Below, piece by piece: positions 52,371-62,542 of a stretch of 64,000 nucleotides of DNA. This DNA comes from Colwellia sp. 75C3. Lineage in GTDB: Bacteria > Pseudomonadota > Gammaproteobacteria > Enterobacterales > Alteromonadaceae. Positions within the stretch are counted from its first letter, which is position 1; each line of letters starts with the position of its first letter. The stretch lies in contig NZ_PJAU01000054.1 in assembly GCF_002836255.1 (NCBI RefSeq), positions 1 to 64,000 on the forward strand, in the 5' to 3' direction. The notes under the pieces were generated by a model that saw nothing but the letters and a program-made list of their open reading frames with translations, was not told where the DNA came from and searched no databases. The translations under genes were made by a program, and so were the position numbers.

Positions 52371-54794
52371 TTATTCGTAGCGTAACGCTATACTCGGCTC
52401 CATTTTAACGGCACGTTTGGTTGGTGCAAATATTGCCAGCATCACAATAATTGATAATCCAGTAACCACAGTAATAGCAATGCCGAAGTAGAGATATACC
52501 GGAAAGATTTCTTCAGTAAATTTATGAAAGCCAAACGAGATTAATGCAAAAAGCACTACCGCCAAGCCTAAACCAATAACCAACTGACGAGCCCCCTGCT
52601 TTAAAAACATTTGGGTGATATTTTTATCACTAGCACCAACAGCACGCCTAATGCCTACTTCATGCGTACGCTGAGCCACTGAATTTGCCGTTAAGCCATA
52701 AATACCAACCATGGCTAATAATAAGGCGAAAAAGCCAGTACCAAAGGTTACATTTGACATTAAGCCCATTGACTCCCGCATCATATTTCTGTTTTTACTG
52801 GCTAACTGAACAGGGTTAGTCATTTCAATAGAGCGGTCAGTATCAAACATTGCTTGATAGAAAATTTCTTCTGGGTTTTGTGTTGCCGGTAAAATACGAT
52901 AATAAACGAGTTGAAAACTGTTGAAAAATTGTAGCCCAGATAAATAAATTTCATCCGCGCTGTCTAATCGGCTAAAAAGTGTAGAGGGATTCATACGATC
53001 GGTAATAACACCAACTACAAACACTTTTTCGCTTTTATCATCAACGTCTATTTGAAAACTCTTTTCTAAAGCAGACTCACCAGGCCAATAACGCTTAGCC
53101 ATAGATTGGCTTATAAGCACTGTTTTACGGCGCCCGACCTTATCGAGATGAGTAAATTGTCGACCTGCCACTAAGTTAACACCCACCGTTGCGGTATCAC
53201 CAATAAGAGTAATGGCATCAATTTTAGGTTTGCTTTCTTGGGAAGCATAATCTACTCCTTCTAAAGTCACCGCTGATGCGCCTAACCAATTAAGTGAAAC
53301 AACGTTAACAACCTGTGGATGTTGTTTAATGCGTTCTGTTAATGATTGAAATAATGCTATTTGTTGTGCTGGCTCAGGGTATTTATTTTCAGGAATAGAC
53401 ATTCTTACTGTCATCACTTCGCTATAATCATCGCCCAATTCTAGGTTAATAAACTTATGTGAGATGTAAGCAGAAACAGAACCAATTAACATTAATGTTG
53501 CGACCAAAAACACTTGACTGGTGACTAATATTCTCGATATTTTTCCTGCTTTTTTACTTTGCGCACCACGAGTACCGTCTCTTAAAGTGGTATTAATATC
53601 TTGTCTAGCTGAGCGCCATGCAGGTAAAAATGCTGATAATAGAATAGTTATAAGAGTAAATGCGATACCCATTAACAACGTCCGTAGATCCATGCCCCAA
53701 TGCCACCAAAATGAACCACCCGTTGGAAGCCATGAGTGAAAAGCAATTTCGGTATAATCTAAAGCGGCACCTACTAGTAATAATGATAAGATGCCACCAA
53801 CCGTTGAAATAATAACGCCTTCCCACATTAACTGGCTAACTAAGCGAGAAGTTGTTGCCCCCAAAGCAGCACGAATAGCGGTTTCTTTTTGACGTTCAAT
53901 CGTACGTGCCAGTAATAAATTTCCTACATTGATACAAGCAAGTAATAAAATTAGCCATGAAATACCATTTAAAAAAACAAAAACGATACTGCCTTGTCCA
54001 CCGGTTTGCGCTGCTTGAAATGACATAATCTTCGCGCCTTTTTCAAACGCGGGCATTTTATATAATTCAATATTCTGTTGATAAACTTGGTTAATGGCTT
54101 GCCCCAATTCCAACTCAGCTTGCTCAATTGATATATCAGCTTTAACTCGGCCATAGGCATTATAGTATTCACTTTGCTGTGCCGTTGCGTTAAAGACATC
54201 GTCAGAAAGTGGCAACCAAAGTTGCGAGGTATTAGGGAATAAATACCCTTGTGGCATAACTCCGATAACATCAGTGATAACACCATTTAATATCATGGTT
54301 TTTGATAAAACATTTTCATCGCCATTAAGCTCTGATTGCCAGGTTTTATAGCTAATTAGTGCCACAGGAATTGCACCTACTTTGGTATCTTGTGCTTGAA
54401 TCGTTCTACCTAAAATGGGCTTGGTACGGCTAAATTCAAAAAAACCACTTTGTACAAAGCTACCTGAAATATCTTTACCCGACTGGTCAACAGACAAACG
54501 AATATTACGATTATCATAAACACCAAATTCAATAAAACTTGTTACATTATCTTTAACATTAATATATTCGTAACCTGTGATTAAATTATAGTTTCCATCA
54601 AATTCAACGTTAATCGCTTTTGCAGTCTCTGCTTCAGGTATCGGTAATGGTTTGTAAACCATGGTATATAAAAACGAAAAGGTGAATAAACTAATCGATA
54701 GCCCACCAATTAATACACCTAAGGTCATCGCGGTAAATTTAGGCGCTTTAAATAACAAACGAAAAGCGTATTTAATATCTATTAACATCGACAT
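52371..54794 (-). CDS. ABC transporter permease, MacB/FtsX type with two permease modules
   Basis: 807 residues. Each half has a large periplasmic domain and FtsX-type helices. The first membrane helix is FTAMTLGVLIGGLSISLFTFSFLY, a core set is near residues 275-430 (LNGISWLILLLACINVGNLLLARTIERQKETAIRAALGA), and the C-terminal set includes GLMSNVTFGTGFFALLLAMVGIYGLTANSVAQRTHEVGIRRAVGA. The two ERQKE/TAIRAALGA and THEVGIRRAVGA boxes are the ATPase contact motifs. AGGAG lies before the ATG. Together with the ATPase and adaptor it forms a MacAB-like mechanotransmission exporter of unknown substrate. Confidence 0.88.
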   Translation of the reverse strand: MSMLIDIKYAFRLLFKAPKFTAMTLGVLIGGLSISLFTFSFLYTMVYKPLPIPEAETAKAINVEFDGNYNLITGYEYINVKDNVTSFIEFGVYDNRNIRLSVDQSGKDISGSFVQSGFFEFSRTKPILGRTIQAQDTKVGAIPVALISYKTWQSELNGDENVLSKTMILNGVITDVIGVMPQGYLFPNTSQLWLPLSDDVFNATAQQSEYYNAYGRVKADISIEQAELELGQAINQVYQQNIELYKMPAFEKGAKIMSFQAAQTGGQGSIVFVFLNGISWLILLLACINVGNLLLARTIERQKETAIRAALGATTSRLVSQLMWEGVIISTVGGILSLLLVGAALDYTEIAFHSWLPTGGSFWWHWGMDLRTLLMGIAFTLITILLSAFLPAWRSARQDINTTLRDGTRGAQSKKAGKISRILVTSQVFLVATLMLIGSVSAYISHKFINLELGDDYSEVMTVRMSIPENKYPEPAQQIALFQSLTERIKQHPQVVNVVSLNWLGASAVTLEGVDYASQESKPKIDAITLIGDTATVGVNLVAGRQFTHLDKVGRRKTVLISQSMAKRYWPGESALEKSFQIDVDDKSEKVFVVGVITDRMNPSTLFSRLDSADEIYLSGLQFFNSFQLVYYRILPATQNPEEIFYQAMFDTDRSIEMTNPVQLASKNRNMMRESMGLMSNVTFGTGFFALLLAMVGIYGLTANSVAQRTHEVGIRRAVGASDKNITQMFLKQGARQLVIGLGLAVVLFALISFGFHKFTEEIFPVYLYFGIAITVVTGLSIIVMLAIFAPTKRAVKMEPSIALRYE

Positions 54795-54811
54795 GGTACT
54801 TCTCCTAAGGT

Positions 54812-55543
54812 CTATCCTGCAGCCAATTCAACCGGTTTAAAGGTCGTTTTACGTTCATGATTAATATTGTCTTTAATCAATTGTCCATCAAACATTTCTA
54901 AGCAACGACTGGCTCTTTTCGCAGAGGAAGGATCATGGGTTACCATGCAGATAGTTGCGCCGTCATGATGAAGTTGATCAAATAACTGTAAAACCGCTTC
55001 GGCATTTTTTGAATCTAAGTTACCGGTCGGTTCATCGGCAAGAATAATGGCGGGATCATTAACTAAGGCTCTAGCAACCGCAACTCGCTGTTGTTGTCCT
55101 CCCGATAACTGTGACGGGTAATGATTTTTTCTATGCCCCATTTCTACTTTTGCTAAGACTTCATTCACTTTATCTTCAATGAATTTTTTCGATTTACCTG
55201 TTTGATAGGTCAACGGCAACATAACATTTTCAAATACGGTAAGGTCTGAAATTAAGTTAAACGATTGAAAGACAAATCCTATTTGTTCACTACGTATTTT
55301 TGCTCGTTGATCCCTTGTTAACGCAGAAACATTGCTATCGGCTAAATGATAATGACCAACACTCGGCGCATCTAATAACCCTAATAAGGATAACAAGGTT
55401 GATTTACCACAACCTGACTGACCACTTAAAGAAAGGTATTCTCCTTTATTAATAACTAGGTTAATACTGTTTAACGCGCGTGTTTCTATATCTTCAGTTA
55501 AGAATGTTTTACTAATATCTTTTAAGGTGATGAGTGCTGTCAT
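54812..55543 (-). CDS. ABC transporter ATP-binding protein (MacB/LolD type)
   Basis: 243 residues. Walker [18 protein letters not shown]-loop VFQSFNLI, signature [15 protein letters not shown], Walker [16 protein letters not shown] and H-loop MVTHD. This is the type VII (MacB/LolD/FtsE) subfamily that partners FtsX-like permeases. The stop is 17 bases before the permease ATG, so the two are cotranscribed. Confidence 0.92.
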   Translation of the reverse strand: MTALITLKDISKTFLTEDIETRALNSINLVINKGEYLSLSGQSGCGKSTLLSLLGLLDAPSVGHYHLADSNVSALTRDQRAKIRSEQIGFVFQSFNLISDLTVFENVMLPLTYQTGKSKKFIEDKVNEVLAKVEMGHRKNHYPSQLSGGQQQRVAVARALVNDPAIILADEPTGNLDSKNAEAVLQLFDQLHHDGATICMVTHDPSSAKRASRCLEMFDGQLIKDNINHERKTTFKPVELAAG

Positions 55544-55645
55544 AATTATTTCCTTATCGTATCAGCAAGTAAATTTTTGCTGACTTTAATTTATTGAATG
55601 TGGGTAGCAGTAACAATTTGTTGTGTAACTATTTAATAAATAATG

Positions 55646-56902
55646 TTAATTAATCTTTATTTCTTGATGCTCTTGCCAGCTTGAAGTGTCTGAAATGATA
55701 ATTTCATCGCCAGCCACCAAGCCATCTATAATTTGAATTTTATTAACTGAACTTTGACCTAAAGCCACTAAATGCTTACTAGCAAATTGCTGATCTTGGC
55801 TCAATTTAAACAGAGCTGTTTTTGTATGTCTTGGGGCATATACTGGACGTTTTACATACAAAGTATTTTCAATATTACTAATGGCAATTAATCCATCAAC
55901 CGTCAATTCAGGGCGAGCTTCAGCGGGCAAGTCACTGGTTAATTTTATATCAACTAACACCATGCCTGCTTTTACTGCTGGGTCGATGCGTATCACTTCA
56001 CCAATAATTTCACTGGTACGCGTATCAATAGTGACTAATTGGCCTAAGGAAATATCCCTTACTCGCACTTCTTGTACCTGTAATTCGGCAAACAAAGTGT
56101 TTTGATCGGCCACTAAAGCCACGCTATCGCCCACTTGAGCACGTTCACCCAGCTGTAGTGATACTTGTTGAACAACACCTGATATTGATGACCTCACCTG
56201 CAGCGCAGCAACTTGCTCTTGCACACGTTGATAATTATTTTCAACTAAGCCAATACGGGCTTGCTGAGCAATTTTTGTTGCTGTCATATTCGCTTTCATT
56301 TTTTCAGTTTTTTGTTGTTGAGCGCGCCAATATTGCATTTGTTGCTTTACCGTCAATTGGCTTCTTTGATACTCAAGTGCAGAAACTGTCGCATTACCTT
56401 GCGCTAATAATGCGGTCTCAGCATCCAATTTTAGTTTCGCTGATTGATAGCTATAATCTGCGGACAGAACTGAATTTTCTAAATCAACCATCTGAGACTC
56501 TAGCATTACAAAGGCGACATGACTTTCAGCTTTTTTAGCTTCGAGCTCCCAACGTGCCTTTTCTAAATTACGATGTAATTCAGGATTAGATAAGTGTACA
56601 AGCACATCACCTTTATTTACTCTCGCGCCAGCTTTAACGAAAACTTGTTCTGCCCTACCTGAGACTTGTGATGATACCCAACGAATATTTAGCGGTTTTA
56701 ATACACCCGTTGCCCGTACATTCACTCGAAAATCACCCTGCTCAACTTTGGCTGTAACAACAGCGTTTCTTTCAATAAAGTAAGAGGCATTACCTAAAAC
56801 ATTTCTTAATGAATAAGTACCCATAAGTAGAATAACAGCAGGTAAAACATACCAGTGTTTTTTCCAAAGTGGTTTTTGCACAGCTTGTCTTTGTATATCC
56901 AT
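55646..56902 (-). CDS. HlyD/MacA-type periplasmic adaptor protein
   Basis: 418 residues. One N-terminal transmembrane anchor (HWYVLPAVILLMGTYSL), a biotinyl-lipoyl half (VKAGARVNKGDVLVHLSNPELHRNLEKARWELEAKKAES), a long helical hairpin (residues about 115-235), the second lipoyl half (QVRSSISGVVQQVSLQLGERAQVGDSVALVAD) and a membrane-proximal barrel. It is the first gene of the export operon and should link the FtsX-like permease to an outer membrane channel such as TolC; none is encoded here. Confidence 0.9.
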   Translation of the reverse strand: MDIQRQAVQKPLWKKHWYVLPAVILLMGTYSLRNVLGNASYFIERNAVVTAKVEQGDFRVNVRATGVLKPLNIRWVSSQVSGRAEQVFVKAGARVNKGDVLVHLSNPELHRNLEKARWELEAKKAESHVAFVMLESQMVDLENSVLSADYSYQSAKLKLDAETALLAQGNATVSALEYQRSQLTVKQQMQYWRAQQQKTEKMKANMTATKIAQQARIGLVENNYQRVQEQVAALQVRSSISGVVQQVSLQLGERAQVGDSVALVADQNTLFAELQVQEVRVRDISLGQLVTIDTRTSEIIGEVIRIDPAVKAGMVLVDIKLTSDLPAEARPELTVDGLIAISNIENTLYVKRPVYAPRHTKTALFKLSQDQQFASKHLVALGQSSVNKIQIIDGLVAGDEIIISDTSSWQEHQEIKIN

Positions 56903-56939
56903 GAGTCATCTTATTTTCGTTAATGCGATGATTAGTTAT

Positions 56940-56955
56940 TACAAGTCTTGTGCCA
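56940..56955 (-). promoter_or_regulatory. Sigma-54 promoter of the export operon
   Basis: On the minus strand TGGCAC, five bases, then TTGTA: the -24 element is perfect, and the -12 element has GT where GC is usual. The -12 end is 38 bases upstream of the adaptor start. A sigma-54-dependent regulator is encoded at the end of the same gene cluster. Confidence 0.6.
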
Positions 56956-57027
56956 AAGTAGAATTAAAAAATAAACCGTTGATTATATAGCACTTTATAA
57001 ACGACTAACTTTTAACTATATGAGGGA

Positions 57028-57078
57028 GTGTATCAATTACGACACAGTGTTTATTGCCGAGAGTCGCAATTGTGATAC
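57028..57078. promoter_or_regulatory. Pair of inverted upstream activator sites
   Basis: GTGTATCAATTACGACAC (57028-57045) and GTCGCAATTGTGATAC (57063-57078) are related in inverted orientation: both carry a GTATCA half and a CGAC half around AATT. They lie about 75-125 bases upstream of the sigma-54 promoter, a normal distance for NtrC-family enhancer sites. Confidence 0.5.
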
Positions 57079-57227
57079 AAGCAATAGTACGATTGAAAAG
57101 CTGTGTATTTAAAATAACAAACGAAGTGCTAAAAACACAGTGTAATGTCATGCACAAATAACCATCAGTTACACAAGAATTAAATGTACTATAATCAATA
57201 TTACTTGCTTTTGAGAGTATTACTGGG

Positions 57228-60200
57228 TTGTTACATTCACCTGATTTAATAAGTCGTGGTATTAATTTGAAATCTGTACAGCTTACAAAAAGTCATCGCC
57301 CTTTAACCAAGTTTTTTGTTGCCCTTATTTTATTAATCCCTCTATTTACTTACGCAAAATTTAACAACATAGTACTCGATCAAATTACGGTTAAAGACGG
57401 GTTATCGCAGGTATCGATTAATAACATTAGTCAGGATGATGATGGCTTTATTTGGATATCAACAGAATCTGGTCTGGAAATATATGACGGCTATAGCTTC
57501 ATTAAAATAGCAGGACCTGACAAAGACTTTTCACAATACGATGCAGGAAAGGTCTACCAATCCAATGATGGACTAATTTGGATTCAGCTTTTCGGTAAAG
57601 GGCTCTATACCTTTGATAAAAAGACTAATCAATTTGATTTAAAATTAAGTAATAGCAAATTAGAGCCTGATGATTGGATCATAGATTACCAGGTACAAAG
57701 TGATGGTAAAGCTTGGATTGTAACAAACAAATATCTAGCCACAATTGACGTGAAAACTAACGTTTATAAACAAGTATTCAACTTAAAAAAGTATCTTGAT
57801 GTCCCTACCAAAATACAGCAATTAACGTTACATAATGACTATCTGTATATAGCCAGTAAGCTAGGGACTATTGTCTACCGAATATCTACGGGTCAAGTTG
57901 CTAAATTACCCACTATTAATGAACAATCTACGCTGAATACTAATTTAATACCGATACAAGCTAATAAAATATTTTCATTAAATATTATTAATAAAATATT
58001 ATATTTGGGCACTAATGATGGAGTTTTTTCGTTAGATATTCAGACAATTGATTCACTATTCTCTAAAAATAATGATGCTAACTTACCTAATTACAAAACT
58101 CTTTTTGAGCATGTCTCAGTATGGGCGTTTTTTATAGAAAATGAGCAGTTAATAATAGGAGCCACGGACGGACTGTACCGATATAACACCAAGTTAAATG
58201 AAGGGATGTACTTATTCAGCTTTGATCAATACGACCCTTCTTTTGCCAATAATACCGTTAAATCTTTAATGATCGACAAGGATGGCTATTACTGGCTAGT
58301 TAGCGTTAGCAAAGGTTTGCTTAAATGGAATCCTAACTTAGAGTTAATTGAGAACTATGGCTATTACAAAGGCAGAGATAATAGTTTAACCAGTAATAAG
58401 GTCACTGATATTTTACCTGATAAAAATAATGAACAATTACTTTGGATATCGACAGATAATGGCTTAAATTTACTTGATAGAAATACGCATAAAGTTGAAA
58501 AGCTGCTTGCTATTAAAAACTCTAAAACAACATTTACTGAAAGTAATATAACGTCATTACAACATGGGAAAAACGAAACAATTTGGTTAAATACTTCAAT
58601 TGGCTTACGGCTTTTTGATATTAAAACCAAATCCATTATACCGATCCCCTTTGGAAAAAAGATTGCAGAAAAAATAACAGGTGAATATCCCGAGTACTTC
58701 ACTACTGACCAGTACCTCTGGTTTACTCAAACTAATAAATTACTCATGATTGATATGGAGTCTGAACTATTAACTGATTTCAGTAAAATAATGACCGATG
58801 CGGGCATTAAGGATATCTGGTATTTGTTTAAACCTTCAAATGCGAATAGTGAAATTTGGTTTAGTACAGCAACAGCCTTATGGACTTTTAATAGTGATAC
58901 TCAGGTGTTCAAGAAAATATACGAACATAGCGAGATGAACAATGATGAGTGGGGTTTTATTGATAGTTTTGTTATTGATACCGAACACTCCCTACTCTGG
59001 TTGGCTCATGCCTCAAAAGGTATTTACGGGGTTTCCTTAGATACACACGAGATTATCCATACTTTTAACAGTGAAAATAGTATTCTAGATAACAACCTTT
59101 ATGGCCTATATCAAGATTCCCAAGGAGATCTTTGGACATCAACTCATGACGGTATTTATTCTATTGATACACGCTCTTTTCATATAAGAAAATATGGTAT
59201 CCATCATGGTTTTTTAGGCATGGAGTATAACTCTGGCGCCCATGCCCAATTAGCCAATGGTGACTTAGTTTACGGCTCAATGAATGGTGTATCTTTTTTC
59301 AATCCTTTGGATCTAAAAGAAAAAGGCGTGCTCAGTAATCCAGACGTTTTTGTCACTAAAGTCGATCTCCTCACTCGCCATTTAGAAGATGCCTATATAT
59401 TTAATTCAGACAAAATAATAGAGCTTAAATATGACGATGTAGGCATTAGTGTTGATTTTACTACTTTTAATTTTTCAAAGTCTAAAGATGTTTTATTCGA
59501 GTATTCTTTAACAAGTAAAAGTATCGTCAATTATCCATTAACTTATGAAAATCATATTGTTTTTCCTAGCTTAGAATCAGGTAAACATACTTTATCTATT
59601 CGAGCAAAATCCCCCATTACCGGCAATTACTCACAACCAATCACTATCAAATTTAACGTTTCTTATGCACCATGGGCATCACCTACTGCCTATATTCTGT
59701 ATGCTATTTTACTTATCTCTGCATTTAGCCTTTGGTTAAATAAAAGGCGTAAACAACGTGCTGAACTATTATCGGCCCATGAACAAGTCATTTTTAGAGA
59801 AAACCGTTTACAACTGGCATTAAAAGGGAGTAACAGTGATGTGTGGGATTGGCACGCCGATGCGAATAGCTTTTCTGCGAATCGCTTTAAACATAAAGTC
59901 AGTCTCATTGAAAATGCTTACACCTTTCCTATAAAAGTATTTATTAATGAAATTCATTCCGATGATAAAGCAAATTTTTTAGCTACTTGGCAACGATTCA
60001 TCTACGCAGCAGATGTTAATGAAACCTTCTCTTGTACTTATCGATTAAAAGGCGAAGACAAGGAATGGCTATGGTACAAAGACTTAGGGAAAATTGTCGA
60101 AGTTGATAATAAGAAAAATCCAAAACGCGTGACGGGATCCTACACCAATATCACCCAATCTAAGGTTGATGAAGAACGTGCTCAATATTACGGCGAAGCA

Positions 60201-61847
60201 TTTAGACAGACAAAAGATTGGGTGCTAATCATCAATCAAGATTTCACTAAAGTTACCTCAAATCAAGCCATGAGAAACATATTCGGTTGGAAAGAAGAGC
60301 AGTCATTTGATGGCGCATCAATGGGTATCAGTAAAAAAAGGATAAAATATTATAGCGATATCGTTTTAAGCTTAGGTGTCAATGATCATTGGCGTGGAGA
60401 AGAGCTAGTTACCTCTACCGCCGGTGATAAATATCACGTCCTGGTCAAAATTAATGTCGGTATTAATAATAATGGCAGCCTTCACTATATTATGGTTATG
60501 ACAGATATTACCGCTCAAAAGCAAGCGGAAAGTGAACTGCGCTATATGGCTAATTATGATCATTTAACAGGGCTACCTAATCGAAGTTTACTCATTGAAC
60601 GCATTGACCATGCAATAGAGCTATCAGCAAGAAACAAAAATAGTTTAGCAATATTTTTTATTGATTTAGACCGTTTCAAACAAGTCAATGATACCTTAGG
60701 TCATGATGCTGGCGATATATTATTAAAAGAAGTGACACAACGATTAACGAATGTATTACGTCAAGATGATACTTTAGCAAGGCTAGGCGGTGATGAGTTT
60801 GTTGTCTTGTTAGAAAAGTTTTCATCATCTGATAAACTTTCTCAAATAGCGCAAAAAATTATTAATACTGTTGAACAACCGGTAACACTGCAAGACACCA
60901 TGGTCAGTATTGGTTCAAGCATAGGTATTTCTATGTACCCTGAAGATGGTATTGATTCAGCTGAACTTCTGAAAAGTAGTGATATTGCAATGTACAGCGC
61001 TAAACAGAATGGTCGAAATAATTATCAATATTTTAAACCTTCAATGAATGAAGCGGCAGCAAAACGGTTAGTACTGGAGACAAACTTAAAACAAGCAGTA
61101 AAAGAAAAGCAATTTATTAATCACTATCAACCTATTGTTAATGCACACCATGGTAAAGCTGTTGGCGCAGAGATGTTAATGCGCTGGCCTACCGACAAGG
61201 GCATGATTTCACCCGTTGACTTTATTCCTTTAGCTGAAGATTTACATCTTATTATTTCTATGACAGAAACCGCCTTAACAACCGGATTACAAGACTTACT
61301 GACATGGCGAAGCTTCCGATCTGACTTTTACTTATCTATAAATATTTCTGCTAGTCATTTTAGCAAAGGTGAATTAGTTACTTTGATTACCTCAATGTTA
61401 AACGACTTTAATTTACCTACCTCAGCAATAAAAGTAGAAGTTACCGAGTCTGCATTTATCACTGAACCTGAAAAAGCCATTGAGAAGATGAACCTGCTAC
61501 AAGCTTTAGGTATCAAGTTATCCCTTGATGACTTCGGCACTGGTTACTCGTCATTATCTTACTTAAGATTACTGCCATTAGATGTGATAAAAATTGATAG
61601 AAGCTTTATCTCTAATATTGGCCAAAATAATGCTGATGAAGCGATCATTGAAGCAACTATCAGTCTAGCTGAAAATTTAGGAATGAGCTGTGTCGCTGAA
61701 GGCGCTGAAACAACAGAACAAATCGACTTCCTCGTAGCTAGAAAATGTCATTATATTCAAGGGTATTTTTACAGCAAGCCATTACCAAACAGCCAAATTA
61801 TTTCACTGTTAGAAATGAATGCATCTGAGTACAAATCGCAGATATAA
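57228..61847 (+). CDS. Hybrid sensor: two-component propeller, PAS, GGDEF and EAL domains
   Basis: 1539 residues. A signal anchor (FFVALILLIPLFTYAKF) precedes a large periplasmic part of Reg_prop propeller repeats (residues 50-730; GLSQVSINNISQDDDGFIWISTESGLEIYDG and similar). A Y_Y_Y domain runs to about residue 805 and a transmembrane helix lies at about 817-835. Two PAS domains follow (about 850-1100), then GGDEF with ARLGGDEFVVLLEKF near residue 1187 and an RxxD I-site five residues upstream, then EAL (GAEMLMRW near 1313; LDDFGTGYSSLSYLR; KIDRSFI). Both catalytic sites look intact, so it may make or degrade cyclic di-GMP. The start is TTG at 57228 with a weak ribosome site. Divergent from the export operon. 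Confidence 0.88.
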   Translation: MLHSPDLISRGINLKSVQLTKSHRPLTKFFVALILLIPLFTYAKFNNIVLDQITVKDGLSQVSINNISQDDDGFIWISTESGLEIYDGYSFIKIAGPDKDFSQYDAGKVYQSNDGLIWIQLFGKGLYTFDKKTNQFDLKLSNSKLEPDDWIIDYQVQSDGKAWIVTNKYLATIDVKTNVYKQVFNLKKYLDVPTKIQQLTLHNDYLYIASKLGTIVYRISTGQVAKLPTINEQSTLNTNLIPIQANKIFSLNIINKILYLGTNDGVFSLDIQTIDSLFSKNNDANLPNYKTLFEHVSVWAFFIENEQLIIGATDGLYRYNTKLNEGMYLFSFDQYDPSFANNTVKSLMIDKDGYYWLVSVSKGLLKWNPNLELIENYGYYKGRDNSLTSNKVTDILPDKNNEQLLWISTDNGLNLLDRNTHKVEKLLAIKNSKTTFTESNITSLQHGKNETIWLNTSIGLRLFDIKTKSIIPIPFGKKIAEKITGEYPEYFTTDQYLWFTQTNKLLMIDMESELLTDFSKIMTDAGIKDIWYLFKPSNANSEIWFSTATALWTFNSDTQVFKKIYEHSEMNNDEWGFIDSFVIDTEHSLLWLAHASKGIYGVSLDTHEIIHTFNSENSILDNNLYGLYQDSQGDLWTSTHDGIYSIDTRSFHIRKYGIHHGFLGMEYNSGAHAQLANGDLVYGSMNGVSFFNPLDLKEKGVLSNPDVFVTKVDLLTRHLEDAYIFNSDKIIELKYDDVGISVDFTTFNFSKSKDVLFEYSLTSKSIVNYPLTYENHIVFPSLESGKHTLSIRAKSPITGNYSQPITIKFNVSYAPWASPTAYILYAILLISAFSLWLNKRRKQRAELLSAHEQVIFRENRLQLALKGSNSDVWDWHADANSFSANRFKHKVSLIENAYTFPIKVFINEIHSDDKANFLATWQRFIYAADVNETFSCTYRLKGEDKEWLWYKDLGKIVEVDNKKNPKRVTGSYTNITQSKVDEERAQYYGEAFRQTKDWVLIINQDFTKVTSNQAMRNIFGWKEEQSFDGASMGISKKRIKYYSDIVLSLGVNDHWRGEELVTSTAGDKYHVLVKINVGINNNGSLHYIMVMTDITAQKQAESELRYMANYDHLTGLPNRSLLIERIDHAIELSARNKNSLAIFFIDLDRFKQVNDTLGHDAGDILLKEVTQRLTNVLRQDDTLARLGGDEFVVLLEKFSSSDKLSQIAQKIINTVEQPVTLQDTMVSIGSSIGISMYPEDGIDSAELLKSSDIAMYSAKQNGRNNYQYFKPSMNEAAAKRLVLETNLKQAVKEKQFINHYQPIVNAHHGKAVGAEMLMRWPTDKGMISPVDFIPLAEDLHLIISMTETALTTGLQDLLTWRSFRSDFYLSINISASHFSKGELVTLITSMLNDFNLPTSAIKVEVTESAFITEPEKAIEKMNLLQALGIKLSLDDFGTGYSSLSYLRLLPLDVIKIDRSFISNIGQNNADEAIIEATISLAENLGMSCVAEGAETTEQIDFLVARKCHYIQGYFYSKPLPNSQIISLLEMNASEYKSQI

Positions 61848-61866
61848 CTTATTAGAGTGAGCTCAA

Positions 61867-62457
61867 ATGGATCCGAAACAAATGACCAATCCTTTGATTA
61901 TTTCGATACTGGGGTATTTAAGAGAGAAGAACAGCTCCTGCTCGCTGATTGATTTGGTGAACCTTTGTGAACAGGACTTTCTTTCGCTTATTCTAAAAGA
62001 TATCGATCCTCAGATAGTTATTTTCCAAAAGAATTTTTTTGTGATGAACGCGCTTTATCAAATTCAACAAGATATTCAAAAAGAGGGATTTTTACTAACA
62101 ATATTTCCATTAGAAATCTGCATTATTCCGAATCACCTTGGCGCGAAAGAAGCCCTAACTACGCGTGACACTAACTTGGCCAGCTACTATTTGGACTGGT
62201 CTAATTTGAGTAACATATCTGTTGAAGAGGTTGAGACACTCTTCGCTAGTTTTTGGCATAGATATCGTGCTGTTGATAAGGTTGATGATGCGCTAACGAC
62301 CCTAGGGATCGATAAAGATATCGGCTGGTTTGAGATACGTAAAGCTTATCAAAAGAAAATTATCACTAACCATCCAGATAAAGGCGGCTGTGCCGATGTC
62401 TTTATCGAAATCCGAAAAGCCTACGAAATTTTAAGATTCCGTTATCATGGAACTTAA
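61867..62457 (+). CDS. DnaJ-related protein with C-terminal J-domain
   Basis: 196 residues. The N-terminal two-thirds match the DNAJ-related N domain (NPLIISILGYLREKNSSCSLIDLVNLCEQ...FFVMNALYQIQQ). The last 60 residues are a J-domain (LGIDKDIGWFEIRKAYQKKIITNHPDKGG) with the HPD motif intact. This arrangement is known in Alteromonadales and Vibrio. It may recruit DnaK to a particular client. It begins 20 bases after the GGDEF-EAL gene and could be cotranscribed. Confidence 0.85.
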   Translation: MDPKQMTNPLIISILGYLREKNSSCSLIDLVNLCEQDFLSLILKDIDPQIVIFQKNFFVMNALYQIQQDIQKEGFLLTIFPLEICIIPNHLGAKEALTTRDTNLASYYLDWSNLSNISVEEVETLFASFWHRYRAVDKVDDALTTLGIDKDIGWFEIRKAYQKKIITNHPDKGGCADVFIEIRKAYEILRFRYHGT

Positions 62458-62542
62458 CGAAAATTCTTTCTTTTTGCGCGTTAGCTGATGTGCTTCTAAC
62501 TTTCCTGTGACTAACTCTATTTTATCTGGTCTACTCATTAAT

